From positions 7,138-20,909 of the forward strand of contig DIEZ01000023.1 of the NCBI GenBank assembly GCA_002418885.1: 13,772 nt of DNA. Reading direction: 5' to 3'. Position numbers and translations under genes: made by a program. The notes beneath the pieces were generated by a model, which was not told the DNA's origin, did no database searches, and saw nothing but the letters and a program-made list of their open reading frames with translations. Positions 6,419 through 13,772 of the stretch are shown piece after piece; position 1 is the first letter of the stretch, and each line of letters starts with the position of its first letter. The DNA is from Syntrophaceae bacterium UBA5761. Its GTDB lineage: Bacteria > Desulfobacterota > Syntrophia > Syntrophales > UBA4778.

Positions 6419-7702
6419 ATGAAGCACCCCAAACCCTCATACCGTAATCCCTGGACCTGGGTGCCCTCACTCTACCTGGCGGAAGGGATTCCCTACGCGG
6501 TAGTCATGACCGTCTCGGTCGTGCTGTACAAGCGCCTCGGCATATCCAACACCGATATCGCCCTTTACACGAGTTGGTTGTACCTTCCCTGGGTCATCAA
6601 ACCCTTCTGGAGCCCTCTGGTGGACATGTTTCGGACAAAACGGTTTTGGATACTGGCGATGCAGGTCTTGCTCGGCGCATCCCTTGCCGCCGTGGCCTTG
6701 GCCATCCCTGTCCCCGATTTTTTCCGCTGGACCCTTGCCGTCTTCTGGCTCATGGCCTTCAGCTCGGCGACGCACGACATCGCCGCCGACGGGTTCTACA
6801 TGCTCGGGCTCGGTCAGCATCATCAGGCGGCCTTCATCGGCGTGCGCAATATGTTCTACCGTATCGCCTTGATCTCCGCTCAAGGGTTGCTTGTGATCCT
6901 CGCGGGCCTTCTGGAGCGCCGCTCTCCTTCTGTCGCCGTCGCCTGGTCGGCGACTTTTTTTGTGCTGGCAGGATTTGTCCTCGCCTTTTTTCTTTACCAT
7001 CTCTTTGTGCTTCCCTGTCCTGTGTCCGACCGTCCCGCGCCGCGCGACCGGTCGAAGAACTTCTTTGCCGATTTTCTCAAAAGCTTCGTCCTCTTCTTCG
7101 GCAAGAGGGACATCGCCGCCGTGATCGCCTTTCTCCTTTTTTACCGCTTCGCCGAGGCGCAGCTCATGAAGATGGTCGTTCCCTTTCTGCTCGACCCGCG
7201 CGCGGCGGGGGGGCTCGGCCTTTCCACGGCGGAAGTCGGCATCGTCTACGGGACGGTGGGCGTCGTCACGCTGATGCTCGGCGGATTGATCGGCGGTTAT
7301 GTGGTCTCCAGACAGGGCTTAAAGTCCTGGTTGTGGACAATGGTGGTCGTGATGCATCTGCCGGACCTGGTCTTCGTCTACCTCTCCTGGACTCAGCCGG
7401 AGAATTTTTTCGCCGTCGCCGTCGCCGTCGCCGTCGAGCAGTTCGGGTACGGTTTCGGTTTCACCGCCTATGCGCTTTTCATGATCCTCGCCTCCGAGGG
7501 GGAGTATAAGACGGTCCACTACGCCCTCTGCACCGGTTTCATGGCCCTCGGGATGATGATCCCGGGGATGTTCAGCGGATGGGTACAGGAGATGCTCGGT
7601 TACCGAAACTTTTTTCTCTGGATCATGGTCTCCACGATCCCGGGGTTCGTCGTGCCCGCCCTCGTCGACATCGAACCCGGGTTCGGGAAGAGGGGGGATT
7701 AG
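6419..7702 (+). CDS. AmpG-like MFS permease (muropeptide/anhydro-sugar import)
   Basis: This 427-residue membrane protein has about 12 hydrophobic helices and the hallmarks of the AmpG branch of the major facilitator superfamily. The first helix region reads SLYLAEGIPYAVVM (17-30), followed by a YTSWLYLPWVIKPFWSPLVD loop (50-69) that corresponds to the family's K-P-FW-P-L-D motif. A SATHDIAADGFY segment (116-127) matches the DIA-D motif. AmpG proteins import GlcNAc-anhydroMurNAc muropeptides into the cytoplasm for recycling; here the exact cargo is inferred. It is shorter than E. coli AmpG, which has 491 residues and extra C-terminal helices. No Shine-Dalgarno sequence is apparent before the ATG, which lies 9 bp after the SpoIID stop, so coupling is likely. 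It is followed directly by the MurU-like gene. Confidence 0.85.
   Translation: MKHPKPSYRNPWTWVPSLYLAEGIPYAVVMTVSVVLYKRLGISNTDIALYTSWLYLPWVIKPFWSPLVDMFRTKRFWILAMQVLLGASLAAVALAIPVPDFFRWTLAVFWLMAFSSATHDIAADGFYMLGLGQHHQAAFIGVRNMFYRIALISAQGLLVILAGLLERRSPSVAVAWSATFFVLAGFVLAFFLYHLFVLPCPVSDRPAPRDRSKNFFADFLKSFVLFFGKRDIAAVIAFLLFYRFAEAQLMKMVVPFLLDPRAAGGLGLSTAEVGIVYGTVGVVTLMLGGLIGGYVVSRQGLKSWLWTMVVVMHLPDLVFVYLSWTQPENFFAVAVAVAVEQFGYGFGFTAYALFMILASEGEYKTVHYALCTGFMALGMMIPGMFSGWVQEMLGYRNFFLWIMVSTIPGFVVPALVDIEPGFGKRGD
7412..7435 (+). repeat. GCCGTC x4 tandem hexamer in the permease gene
   Basis: Four perfect copies of GCCGTC encode AVAVAVAV (residues 332-339) inside a membrane helix. Hexamer slippage would change the helix by two residues and keep the frame. 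Confidence 0.9.
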
Positions 7703-7703
7703 G

Positions 7704-8426
7704 ATGGGCGGGCGTGCCGGAAAAGTCAGGCCCATCAAAACGGCCTTCATCCTCGGCGCCGGCCTCGGCACCCGCCTTCGCCCGCTGACGGAGGCCTGCC
7801 CCAAACCCCTTTTGACAGTCGGCGGCCGCCCCCTGATAACCTACGCGATGGAGCATCTGCGGTCGGCGGGCGTCGAGCGCTTCATAGTCAACACGCACCA
7901 CTGCGCAGAGGCCTATGAGAAGGCCTTTCCCGAACGAGCCTGGTCCGGTCTGCCCGTGACCTTCCGCTATGAGCCGGTGTTGCTCGACACCGCCGGGGGC
8001 ATCAAGAACATAGAGGACCTCTTGGAGGAAGACGAGACCTTCTTTGTCTACAACGGAGACGTCATATCCAGCCTGCCGCTTAGGACGCTTGTCGAGTTCC
8101 ACTTCTCCCGGGGCGCCGAGGCGACGCTTGCCCTGAGGAGCGAGGGGCCTCTCCGCAACGTTTCTCTTGACGAAGAGGGACGGGTCTGCGATATGCGCGG
8201 AATGTTGGGCAACCCCGGCGTCAGGCGGTGCCAGTTTACGGGTATTTACGTCCTCGAGAGGCGATTCCTGGGCCGCCTGGAGCCCGGCCGGGTCGAGTCG
8301 GTCGTCCCCGCCCTCGTCCGGCTGATCGGCGAAAGGCCGGGGTCGGTGGCGGGCGTCGTGATAGATGAGGGATTCTGGAGCGACGTCGGGAGCGTGGAAG
8401 AATACAGGCGGGTTGGCATACGATGA
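7704..8426 (+). CDS. murU: MurU-like sugar-1-phosphate nucleotidyltransferase
   Basis: This 240-residue protein is a compact nucleotidyltransferase without a hexapeptide acyltransferase tail, like MurU, which makes UDP-MurNAc from UTP and MurNAc-1-phosphate. The signature GAGLGTRLRPLT (18-29) and PKPLL (33-37) bind the nucleotide. LLDTAGGI (93-100) corresponds to the family's ETGGGI element, NGDV (117-120) carries the metal-binding D119, and the C-terminal WSDVGS is also typical. The ATG at 7704 follows the permease stop by 1 bp and has a G-rich Shine-Dalgarno sequence (7691-7697). This start gives about 11 residues before the usual first strand. Its stop overlaps the AmgK-like gene by the ATGA arrangement. 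The pairing with an AmgK-like kinase is the main reason for naming the substrate. Another hexose or heptose phosphate remains possible. Confidence 0.72.
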   Translation: MGGRAGKVRPIKTAFILGAGLGTRLRPLTEACPKPLLTVGGRPLITYAMEHLRSAGVERFIVNTHHCAEAYEKAFPERAWSGLPVTFRYEPVLLDTAGGIKNIEDLLEEDETFFVYNGDVISSLPLRTLVEFHFSRGAEATLALRSEGPLRNVSLDEEGRVCDMRGMLGNPGVRRCQFTGIYVLERRFLGRLEPGRVESVVPALVRLIGERPGSVAGVVIDEGFWSDVGSVEEYRRVGIR

Positions 8427-9442
8427 CGGTTGAAGAGAAGGACTATCGGTCATTCATTGGAAGGATGCTCGGGCTCCGGGGGAATGAGGCGGTCAGTGTC
8501 ACCCTGCTTTTCCGGGGAGGGTCGGACCGGACGTTTTACAGGGTCCACGTGCCGGGGCGGAATTCCTGTATTTTTATGCATTACAGCCCGGGACGGGAAG
8601 AGAACAACTACTACGTCGACATCGCCGGGTTTCTCTCAAATATCGGCGTCAGGGTTCCCGCGATCGTCGGCCATGACCGCGACCGCTACTTTGTTCTTAT
8701 GGAGGACCTCGGCGATGTGGACCTCTTCTCTTTCCGGCAGGCGCCATGGAGCCGCCGGGAAGACCTGTACCGGAAGACCCTGAGTCTCGCCCTTCAGCTC
8801 CACTCTTTTCCCCTGAAAGCCTTTCCCTTTCAGGCCGTTCCCCTGGCGGAGGCCTTCGGCCCTTCGCTCTACCGGTGGGAGCGGGATTACTTCCGGGAAA
8901 ACTTTGTGAAGGGCCTCTGCGGCGTGAAACTGGACCCCGGCGAGGGGGAGGGCCTGGAGCGGGAACTGGCGGCGCTCGCGGAGGGCCTCGCGGGCGGGAA
9001 CCGCTGTCTCGTTCATCGGGACCTGCAGTCGAAAAACGTGATGGTCGTCGGGGGGGAACCGGCGCTGATCGACTTCCAGGGGATGCGGGCGGGCAATCCC
9101 TTCTATGACCTCGGGTCGCTCCTTTACGACCCCTACGTCGTTTTTACCCACGAAGAAAGGCTTAGCCTTTTGCGGTTCTGTCACCGCTATTTGGGCCGGT
9201 CCCTCGACTGGCCGGATTTTCAGAAGGCCTTTTTCCGGGCGTCCGCTCAACGGCTGATGCAGGCACTCGGCGCTTACGGGTTTCTCGGCTTGAAGCGCGG
9301 GTTGAGAGGATTTCTTGAACACGTGCCCCGTGGGCTCGAAAACCTCATCGACGCCTCGACGCGCGCCGGAGACCTCCCTCGTCTGCGAGATACGGCGGTC
9401 AGGTGCCGGGAAGTAGTTTCGAGTTCGAAGCCTAAAATTTGA
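8423..9442 (+). CDS. amgK: AmgK-like anomeric sugar kinase (APH fold)
   Basis: This 339-residue protein belongs to the aminoglycoside-phosphotransferase fold and has the length and motif order of AmgK, the anomeric MurNAc/GlcNAc kinase. HRD (198-200) with D200 as catalytic base is followed by N205 in LQSKNVMVV, and IDFQG (216-220) carries the Mg2+-binding D217. The AmgK-like stretch is GNPFYDLGSLLYDPY (224-238). MEDLGD (93-98) lies in the hinge region, as in the family. AmgK phosphorylates MurNAc at C1 in the cytoplasm, and MurU then converts MurNAc-1-phosphate to UDP-MurNAc, skipping the fosfomycin-sensitive MurA step. The gene overlaps the MurU-like gene by 4 bp (ATGA). In Pseudomonas the two genes are also adjacent. 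The substrate is inferred, not shown by sequence; a related sugar is the main alternative. Confidence 0.75.
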   Translation: MTVEEKDYRSFIGRMLGLRGNEAVSVTLLFRGGSDRTFYRVHVPGRNSCIFMHYSPGREENNYYVDIAGFLSNIGVRVPAIVGHDRDRYFVLMEDLGDVDLFSFRQAPWSRREDLYRKTLSLALQLHSFPLKAFPFQAVPLAEAFGPSLYRWERDYFRENFVKGLCGVKLDPGEGEGLERELAALAEGLAGGNRCLVHRDLQSKNVMVVGGEPALIDFQGMRAGNPFYDLGSLLYDPYVVFTHEERLSLLRFCHRYLGRSLDWPDFQKAFFRASAQRLMQALGAYGFLGLKRGLRGFLEHVPRGLENLIDASTRAGDLPRLRDTAVRCREVVSSSKPKI

Positions 9443-9468
9443 ACTTCAAGGCTTGTAGTTGAAAAAAC

Positions 9469-9475
9469 GGGGGAG
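9469..9475 (+). promoter_or_regulatory. Ribosome binding site of the cyclophilin-like gene
   Basis: GGGGGAG (9469-9475) lies only 3 bases before ATG 9479 but 9 bases before ATG 9485. The spacing and the family N-terminus (MKIKITVGK) favour 9485 as the true start, although 9479 cannot be excluded. Confidence 0.5.
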
Positions 9476-9484
9476 ACTATGTCC

Positions 9485-9856
9485 ATGAAGATAAAAATCA
9501 CGGTCGGGAAGGTGGTCCTCGACGGGGAGTTGTTCGACACAGACTGCGCGAAGGCGATCGCCGAGAGGCTTCCGATCGAGACGACACCCAACGAGTGGGG
9601 GGATGAATTCTATTTCAAGATCCCTGTGGAGCATCCCCTCGACGAAACGGCGACGGTGAAGGTAAAGGTCGGGGATATCGGGTACTGGCCGCCGGGAAGG
9701 GCCCTTGCCGTATTTTTCGGCCCTACGCCCATGAGCCGCGGCGCCGACCCGGTGCCGGCGAGTGAGGTCAACCTCGTCGGCAGGATACCGGCGGGGGCCG
9801 CTCTCCTGCGGGATGCGAAGGGCGCGGGCACCATAAGGGTCGAAAAGGCGGCTTGA
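9485..9856 (+). CDS. Cyclophilin-like domain protein (TM1367 / PF04126 type)
   Basis: This 123-residue protein is a single small beta-barrel domain of the TM1367/PF04126 cyclophilin-like family. Family hallmarks are KIKITVGKVVLDGEL at the start, then DCAKAIAERLPIE, NEWGDEFYFKIPVE, a VGDIGYWPPGRALAVFFGPTPMS core and NLVGRIP near the end. The fold resembles peptidyl-prolyl isomerases, but members of this family do not keep the classical cyclophilin active site, and their cellular role is not established. No signal peptide is present, so it should be cytoplasmic. It lies about 40 bp after the AmgK-like gene and before a glycosyltransferase gene in the same direction. The start is ambiguous between ATG 9479 and 9485; the latter fits the ribosome binding site and family better. 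Confidence 0.85.
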   Translation: MKIKITVGKVVLDGELFDTDCAKAIAERLPIETTPNEWGDEFYFKIPVEHPLDETATVKVKVGDIGYWPPGRALAVFFGPTPMSRGADPVPASEVNLVGRIPAGAALLRDAKGAGTIRVEKAA

Positions 9857-9858
9857 AC

Positions 9859-9883
9859 CCCGTTGAGTAATCGGGCTTTTTTT
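9859..9883 (+). terminator. Weak terminator-like stem with T-run
   Basis: CCCG (9859-9862) and CGGG (9872-9875) form a 4-bp stem with a 9-base loop, followed by CTTTTTTT. The stem is short, so at most partial termination or attenuation between the cyclophilin-like and glycosyltransferase genes is expected. Confidence 0.3.
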
Positions 9884-9897
9884 GGTATGCGGTAGCC

Positions 9898-11385
9898 ATG
9901 ATCACTGCGGCTATTCTTCACAGCCCGGATAAGGCCTTTGAACGCACCCTGCGGCATTTTGTCGGCCTGCCTCTTGTCGAAAAGGTGATTGTCGTCGGCG
10001 GCGGGCCGCTGCCCTTTTCCTCCCCGAAATGCGAGAGACTGAGAGGTGAATCCTTCCTTGCAGGCAGGACGCTCGATGCCCTTCTCGAAAGGGTGCGAAC
10101 GGGGTATCTCCTGCTTCTCTTTACCCAGGGAGGCGAGGTTCGGCCGGGACCGGGGGCCGTCGAGAGGCTGCTTGCGGTGGCGGAGACGACGGGTGCCGGG
10201 GTCGTGTACCCTGATTACTCGGAGGAAGGAGAGGCCGGTCGCCCCGACGGCGGTCTCCGTTACGCCCATCCCCTTAATGATTACCAGGAAGGCAGCATCC
10301 GCGACGACTTCGACTTCGGCTGTTTGATGCTTTTCAGCGTGCGCGCCTGCCGGAAGGCCCTGAAAAAGTACGGCCCCATACCACACGTAAAAGGGGCCGG
10401 CCTCTACGACCTGCGGCTGAAGGTTTCTGTCGGTCACGAGCTTTTTCATCTGTGCGAGCCCCTTTATACCTTTATTGTGCCTGTCTCCGGAGCCGGAAGA
10501 GAGACGCTCTTCGATTACGTCGACCCCCGGAACCGGGACATCCAGAAGGAAATGGAAGCAGCGGCCACGCGGCACCTGAAGAACGTAGGGGCCTGGCTGC
10601 GGCCCCGTTTTATGGATGTGCCTCGTTGCAAGGAAGACTTTCCCGTCTGCGCAAGCGTCGTGATCCCCGTGCGCAACCGCGTGCGCACCGTCGCGGAGGC
10701 CGTGGAGAGCGCCCTTTCCCAGGAGACGGATTTTTCTTTCAACGTGATCGTAGTGGACAATCACTCTACCGACGGGACCACCCGGGTCCTCTCAGGCTTG
10801 GCCCGGCGACACAGCATCCTGAAACATCTCGTTCCCGGGCGGACCGACCTCTCCATAGGGGGATGCTGGAATCAGGCGGTCTATTCCGAACACTGCGGCC
10901 GGTATGCCGTTCAGCTTGACTCCGACGACCTTTACAGCGGCCCTCATACCCTGCAGAAGGTCGTCGGCATGTTTCAAGGCGGGGATTACGCGATGGTCAT
11001 CGGCTCTTACACCCTCGTCGACGCCGGGCTGAGCGTGATGCCGCCGGGGCTAGTCGACCATAGAGAATGGACTGAGCGGAACGGGCGCAACAACGCCCTG
11101 CGGATAAACGGCCTCGGGGCGCCGCGGGCCTTCGACGCCGCGCTTTTTCGCAGGGTGGGCGGATTACTCAACGTAGGATACGGAGAGGATTACGAGATGG
11201 CCCTCAGACTGTCCCGGAGATACCGGATAGGGCGGATCTACGAGAGCATCTATCTCTGCAGGCGCTGGGAGGGTAACACGGACGCCGCCCCTTCGATAGA
11301 AGAGAAGAACCGCAATGACGCCTTCAAGGACCAGGTCCGCACGCTCGAGATGCGTGCGAGGCGGAGGATGAACGGCAGTGAGTAG
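9898..11385 (+). CDS. Two-domain family-2 glycosyltransferase with degenerate N-terminal GT domain
   Basis: This 495-residue protein has two GT-A-like halves. The C-terminal half is a standard GT2 domain: [22 protein letters not shown] (252-273), [12 protein letters not shown] (283-294), the metal-binding DSDD (341-344) and a GEDYEM motif (429-434) that can supply the catalytic acid. The N-terminal half (about 1-210) keeps the outline of a GT fold (AAILHSP.., [47 protein letters not shown]), but its DxD position reads TQGG, so it looks catalytically inactive. No membrane segment or signal peptide is seen. Donor and acceptor are unknown. The ATG at 9898 has a poor Shine-Dalgarno sequence. It sits 41 bp after the cyclophilin-like gene and 32 bp before polX, so it may belong to the cell-wall module or may only be co-transcribed. 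It could act in capsule, lipopolysaccharide or envelope glycan assembly. Confidence 0.8.
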   Translation: MITAAILHSPDKAFERTLRHFVGLPLVEKVIVVGGGPLPFSSPKCERLRGESFLAGRTLDALLERVRTGYLLLLFTQGGEVRPGPGAVERLLAVAETTGAGVVYPDYSEEGEAGRPDGGLRYAHPLNDYQEGSIRDDFDFGCLMLFSVRACRKALKKYGPIPHVKGAGLYDLRLKVSVGHELFHLCEPLYTFIVPVSGAGRETLFDYVDPRNRDIQKEMEAAATRHLKNVGAWLRPRFMDVPRCKEDFPVCASVVIPVRNRVRTVAEAVESALSQETDFSFNVIVVDNHSTDGTTRVLSGLARRHSILKHLVPGRTDLSIGGCWNQAVYSEHCGRYAVQLDSDDLYSGPHTLQKVVGMFQGGDYAMVIGSYTLVDAGLSVMPPGLVDHREWTERNGRNNALRINGLGAPRAFDAALFRRVGGLLNVGYGEDYEMALRLSRRYRIGRIYESIYLCRRWEGNTDAAPSIEEKNRNDAFKDQVRTLEMRARRRMNGSE

Positions 11386-11407
11386 GTTCGGGCCGAAAGA
11401 AATACTG

Positions 11408-11414
11408 AGGAGGG
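11408..11414 (+). promoter_or_regulatory. Ribosome binding site supporting a GTG start of polX
   Basis: AGGAGGG lies just before GTG 11418 with a short spacer of 3-4 bases. It supports the non-ATG start, after which the PolX domain begins at once. Confidence 0.6.
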
Positions 11415-11417
11415 ACC

Positions 11418-13139
11418 GTGCCCGTCCATAATTCCGACATCGTTTCGATCTTCGACGAGCTCGCCGACATGCTGGAGATCCAGGGCGACAACCCTTTCCG
11501 GGTCCGCGCTTATCGGAACGCGGCGCGTTCGATCGCCGGCCTTCCTATGAGCGTCGCGGACATGGTCGAGCGGGGCGAGGACCTCACCGCCCTTCAGGGT
11601 ATCGGAAAAGAACTTGCCGCAAAGATCACCGAGATCGTCAAGACAGGCACCCTTGCCAAGTTGAAGGAGATCGAGGAGCGCACGCCGCCGGAATTGAGGC
11701 GGATGATGAAGGTCGCCGGTATCGGGCCAAAGCGGGTCAAGGTCCTCTACGAGAAGCTCGGAGTCAAGGACTTGGAGGGGCTCAGACAGGCGGCCGAGAA
11801 GCACCTTATCCGGGAACTTCCGGGGTTCGGCGAAAAGACGGAGCAGAAGATTCTCGATGGTATCGCCGGTGCGGAAAAGCGGGGGCAGCGCGTCAAACTC
11901 GTTGTAGCCGAGGAAGTCGCCCGGTCTCTGGTGGGACATCTCTCGAAAGCGAGGGGCGCGAAGAAGGTGGAGGTTGCCGGGAGCTACCGGCGAAGGTGTG
12001 AGACCGTAGGGGACATCGACATCCTCGCTGTCTGCGGGGAGGGCTCCGACATCATGGACCTTTTCGTGAATTACGAGGACGTGAAGACGGTGATGTCCCA
12101 CGGCGACACAAAGGCCGCAGTGGTTCTCCGTACCGGTATCCAGGTCGACTTGCGCGTGGTGCCCGAAGAAAGCTACGGGGCGGCGCTCCACTACTTCACG
12201 GGTTCCAAGGCCCACAACATCGCCGTGCGGACCATTGGTGTGAAGCGTGACCTCAAGGTGAACGAGTACGGCGTCTTCAAGGGCGACAGGCGCATCGCCG
12301 GCAGGACGGAGGAAGAGGTCTACAGGCAGGTCGGGCTCCCGTACATCGAGCCGGAACTCCGGGAAGACCGAGGCGAGATAGAAGCGGCGAGAGACGGCCG
12401 CCTGCCGAAGCCGGTCACGGAGGAAGACATCCGGGGAGACCTCCACGTGCACACGAAGGCGACCGACGGCCGCCACAGCATCAAAGAGGTGGCCGGAGAG
12501 GCCATGAAACGCGGGTACGAATACATCGCCGTCACCGACCACTCGAAGCGGGTGACCGTCGCCGGGGGCCTTGACTCGAAGCGGCTCATCGAACAGGTGA
12601 AGGAGATCGACAGGCTGAACGGGAGGCTCGCGGGGTTCATCGTTCTCAAGGCCGTCGAGGTGGACATCCTGGAGGACGGTTCCCTCGACCTGCCCGACGA
12701 GGTCCTTGCGCTCCTGGACCTTACGGTATGCGCCGTTCATTCGAAGTTCAACCTGTCGAGGAAGAAACAGACTGAGCGTATCATCCGGGCGATGGACAAC
12801 CCCTTTTTCAACATCCTTGCCCATCCCACGGGACGGCTCATCGATGAGCGCAATCCTTACGACGTGGACATGGAGGCCTTGATCGAGGCGGCCCGCGAGA
12901 GGGGCTGTTTCCTGGAACTGAACGGCCATCCCGACCGTCTGGACCTCTCCGACATCCACTGCAAGGCGGCGAAGGAAGCGGGTGTTAAAATAGCCATCTC
13001 TACCGACGCCCACAGCATGAACGACCTGAAGCTGATGCGTTTCGGTGTGTACCAGGCGCGCAGGGGCTGGCTGGGGCCGGAAGACGTGCTTAACACGAGA
13101 AGACTCTCGGACCTGAAAAAACTCCTGATTCGACGATGA
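11418..13139 (+). CDS. polX: Family X DNA polymerase with C-terminal PHP exonuclease domain
   Basis: This 573-residue protein matches bacterial PolX, which fills short gaps in base-excision repair and carries a 3'-5' exonuclease. The N-terminal 8-kDa-type domain with helix-hairpin-helix segments spans about 1-150 (LQGIGKELAAKI, VAGIGPKRVKVLY, LPGFGEKTEQKI). The nucleotidyltransferase centre GSYRRRCETVGDID supplies D199 and D201, with D244 in IQVDLRVV as third metal ligand. The PHP domain starts at about 340 and is complete: D341-L-H343-V-H345, TDH375, E414, H441, H469 and D530-A-H532. The length is typical for bacterial PolX. The GTG at 11418 is used because of the upstream AGGAGGG. The LigA gene follows 18 bp later, a logical partner for sealing the nick that PolX leaves. 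All catalytic residues are present, so I expect an active enzyme. Confidence 0.95.
   Translation: MPVHNSDIVSIFDELADMLEIQGDNPFRVRAYRNAARSIAGLPMSVADMVERGEDLTALQGIGKELAAKITEIVKTGTLAKLKEIEERTPPELRRMMKVAGIGPKRVKVLYEKLGVKDLEGLRQAAEKHLIRELPGFGEKTEQKILDGIAGAEKRGQRVKLVVAEEVARSLVGHLSKARGAKKVEVAGSYRRRCETVGDIDILAVCGEGSDIMDLFVNYEDVKTVMSHGDTKAAVVLRTGIQVDLRVVPEESYGAALHYFTGSKAHNIAVRTIGVKRDLKVNEYGVFKGDRRIAGRTEEEVYRQVGLPYIEPELREDRGEIEAARDGRLPKPVTEEDIRGDLHVHTKATDGRHSIKEVAGEAMKRGYEYIAVTDHSKRVTVAGGLDSKRLIEQVKEIDRLNGRLAGFIVLKAVEVDILEDGSLDLPDEVLALLDLTVCAVHSKFNLSRKKQTERIIRAMDNPFFNILAHPTGRLIDERNPYDVDMEALIEAARERGCFLELNGHPDRLDLSDIHCKAAKEAGVKIAISTDAHSMNDLKLMRFGVYQARRGWLGPEDVLNTRRLSDLKKLLIRR

Positions 13140-13772
<633 letters not shown>

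Noticed and set aside
5309..6427. Minus-strand open frame opposite the SpoIID-domain gene
   Set aside because: The plus strand carries the conserved SpoIID motifs and the minus product has no recognisable family features.
9428..9454. AAGCCT/AGGCTT inverted repeat around the end of the AmgK-like gene
   Set aside because: Only 6 bp of stem with a 15-base loop and no T-run, so not supported as a terminator.

Overview
This GC-rich window looks like chromosomal DNA of an anaerobic bacterium. Rubrerythrin, a two-subunit B12-dependent acyl-CoA mutase and a soluble multi-PAS kinase would fit a syntrophic or sulfate-reducing Desulfobacterota-type organism, but that placement is inference from gene content, not from a marker gene. 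No rRNA, tRNA or CRISPR array is visible.

Layout. Left end (1-811, + strand): the 3' end of the large subunit of a methylmalonyl-CoA-mutase-type enzyme, then its separate cobalamin-binding small subunit. Next (876-4240, - strand): a DUF429/RNase-H-fold protein gene is transcribed towards a soluble three-PAS histidine kinase and a stand-alone receiver protein. The stretch between the DUF429 gene and the kinase gene carries a 133-bp MITE-like element. It has 20-bp terminal inverted repeats, a 5-bp target duplication and a large internal palindrome, and it lies in the probable leader of the kinase operon. A 265-bp divergent intergenic region (4241-4505) has candidate promoters on both strands.

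Right part (4506-13772, + strand): nine tightly spaced co-directional genes. They encode rubrerythrin, a SpoIID/LytB-domain protein, an AmpG-like permease, a MurU-like nucleotidyltransferase, an AmgK-like sugar kinase, a small TM1367-type cyclophilin-like protein, a two-domain family-2 glycosyltransferase, a PolX DNA polymerase with PHP domain, and the N-terminal part of NAD+-dependent DNA ligase LigA.

How the genes may work together. The four genes from SpoIID to AmgK read as a compact peptidoglycan-recycling module. A glycan-cleaving enzyme is followed by a muropeptide-type permease, a MurNAc-1-phosphate uridylyltransferase candidate and an anomeric sugar kinase candidate. Together the last two would rebuild UDP-MurNAc as in the Pseudomonas AmgK-MurU bypass. 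The SpoIID protein has no visible signal peptide and its start codon overlaps the rubrerythrin stop codon. The downstream glycosyltransferase has a degenerate first GT domain and no obvious known role. This module, its link to rubrerythrin and the MITE are the most interesting parts of the window.
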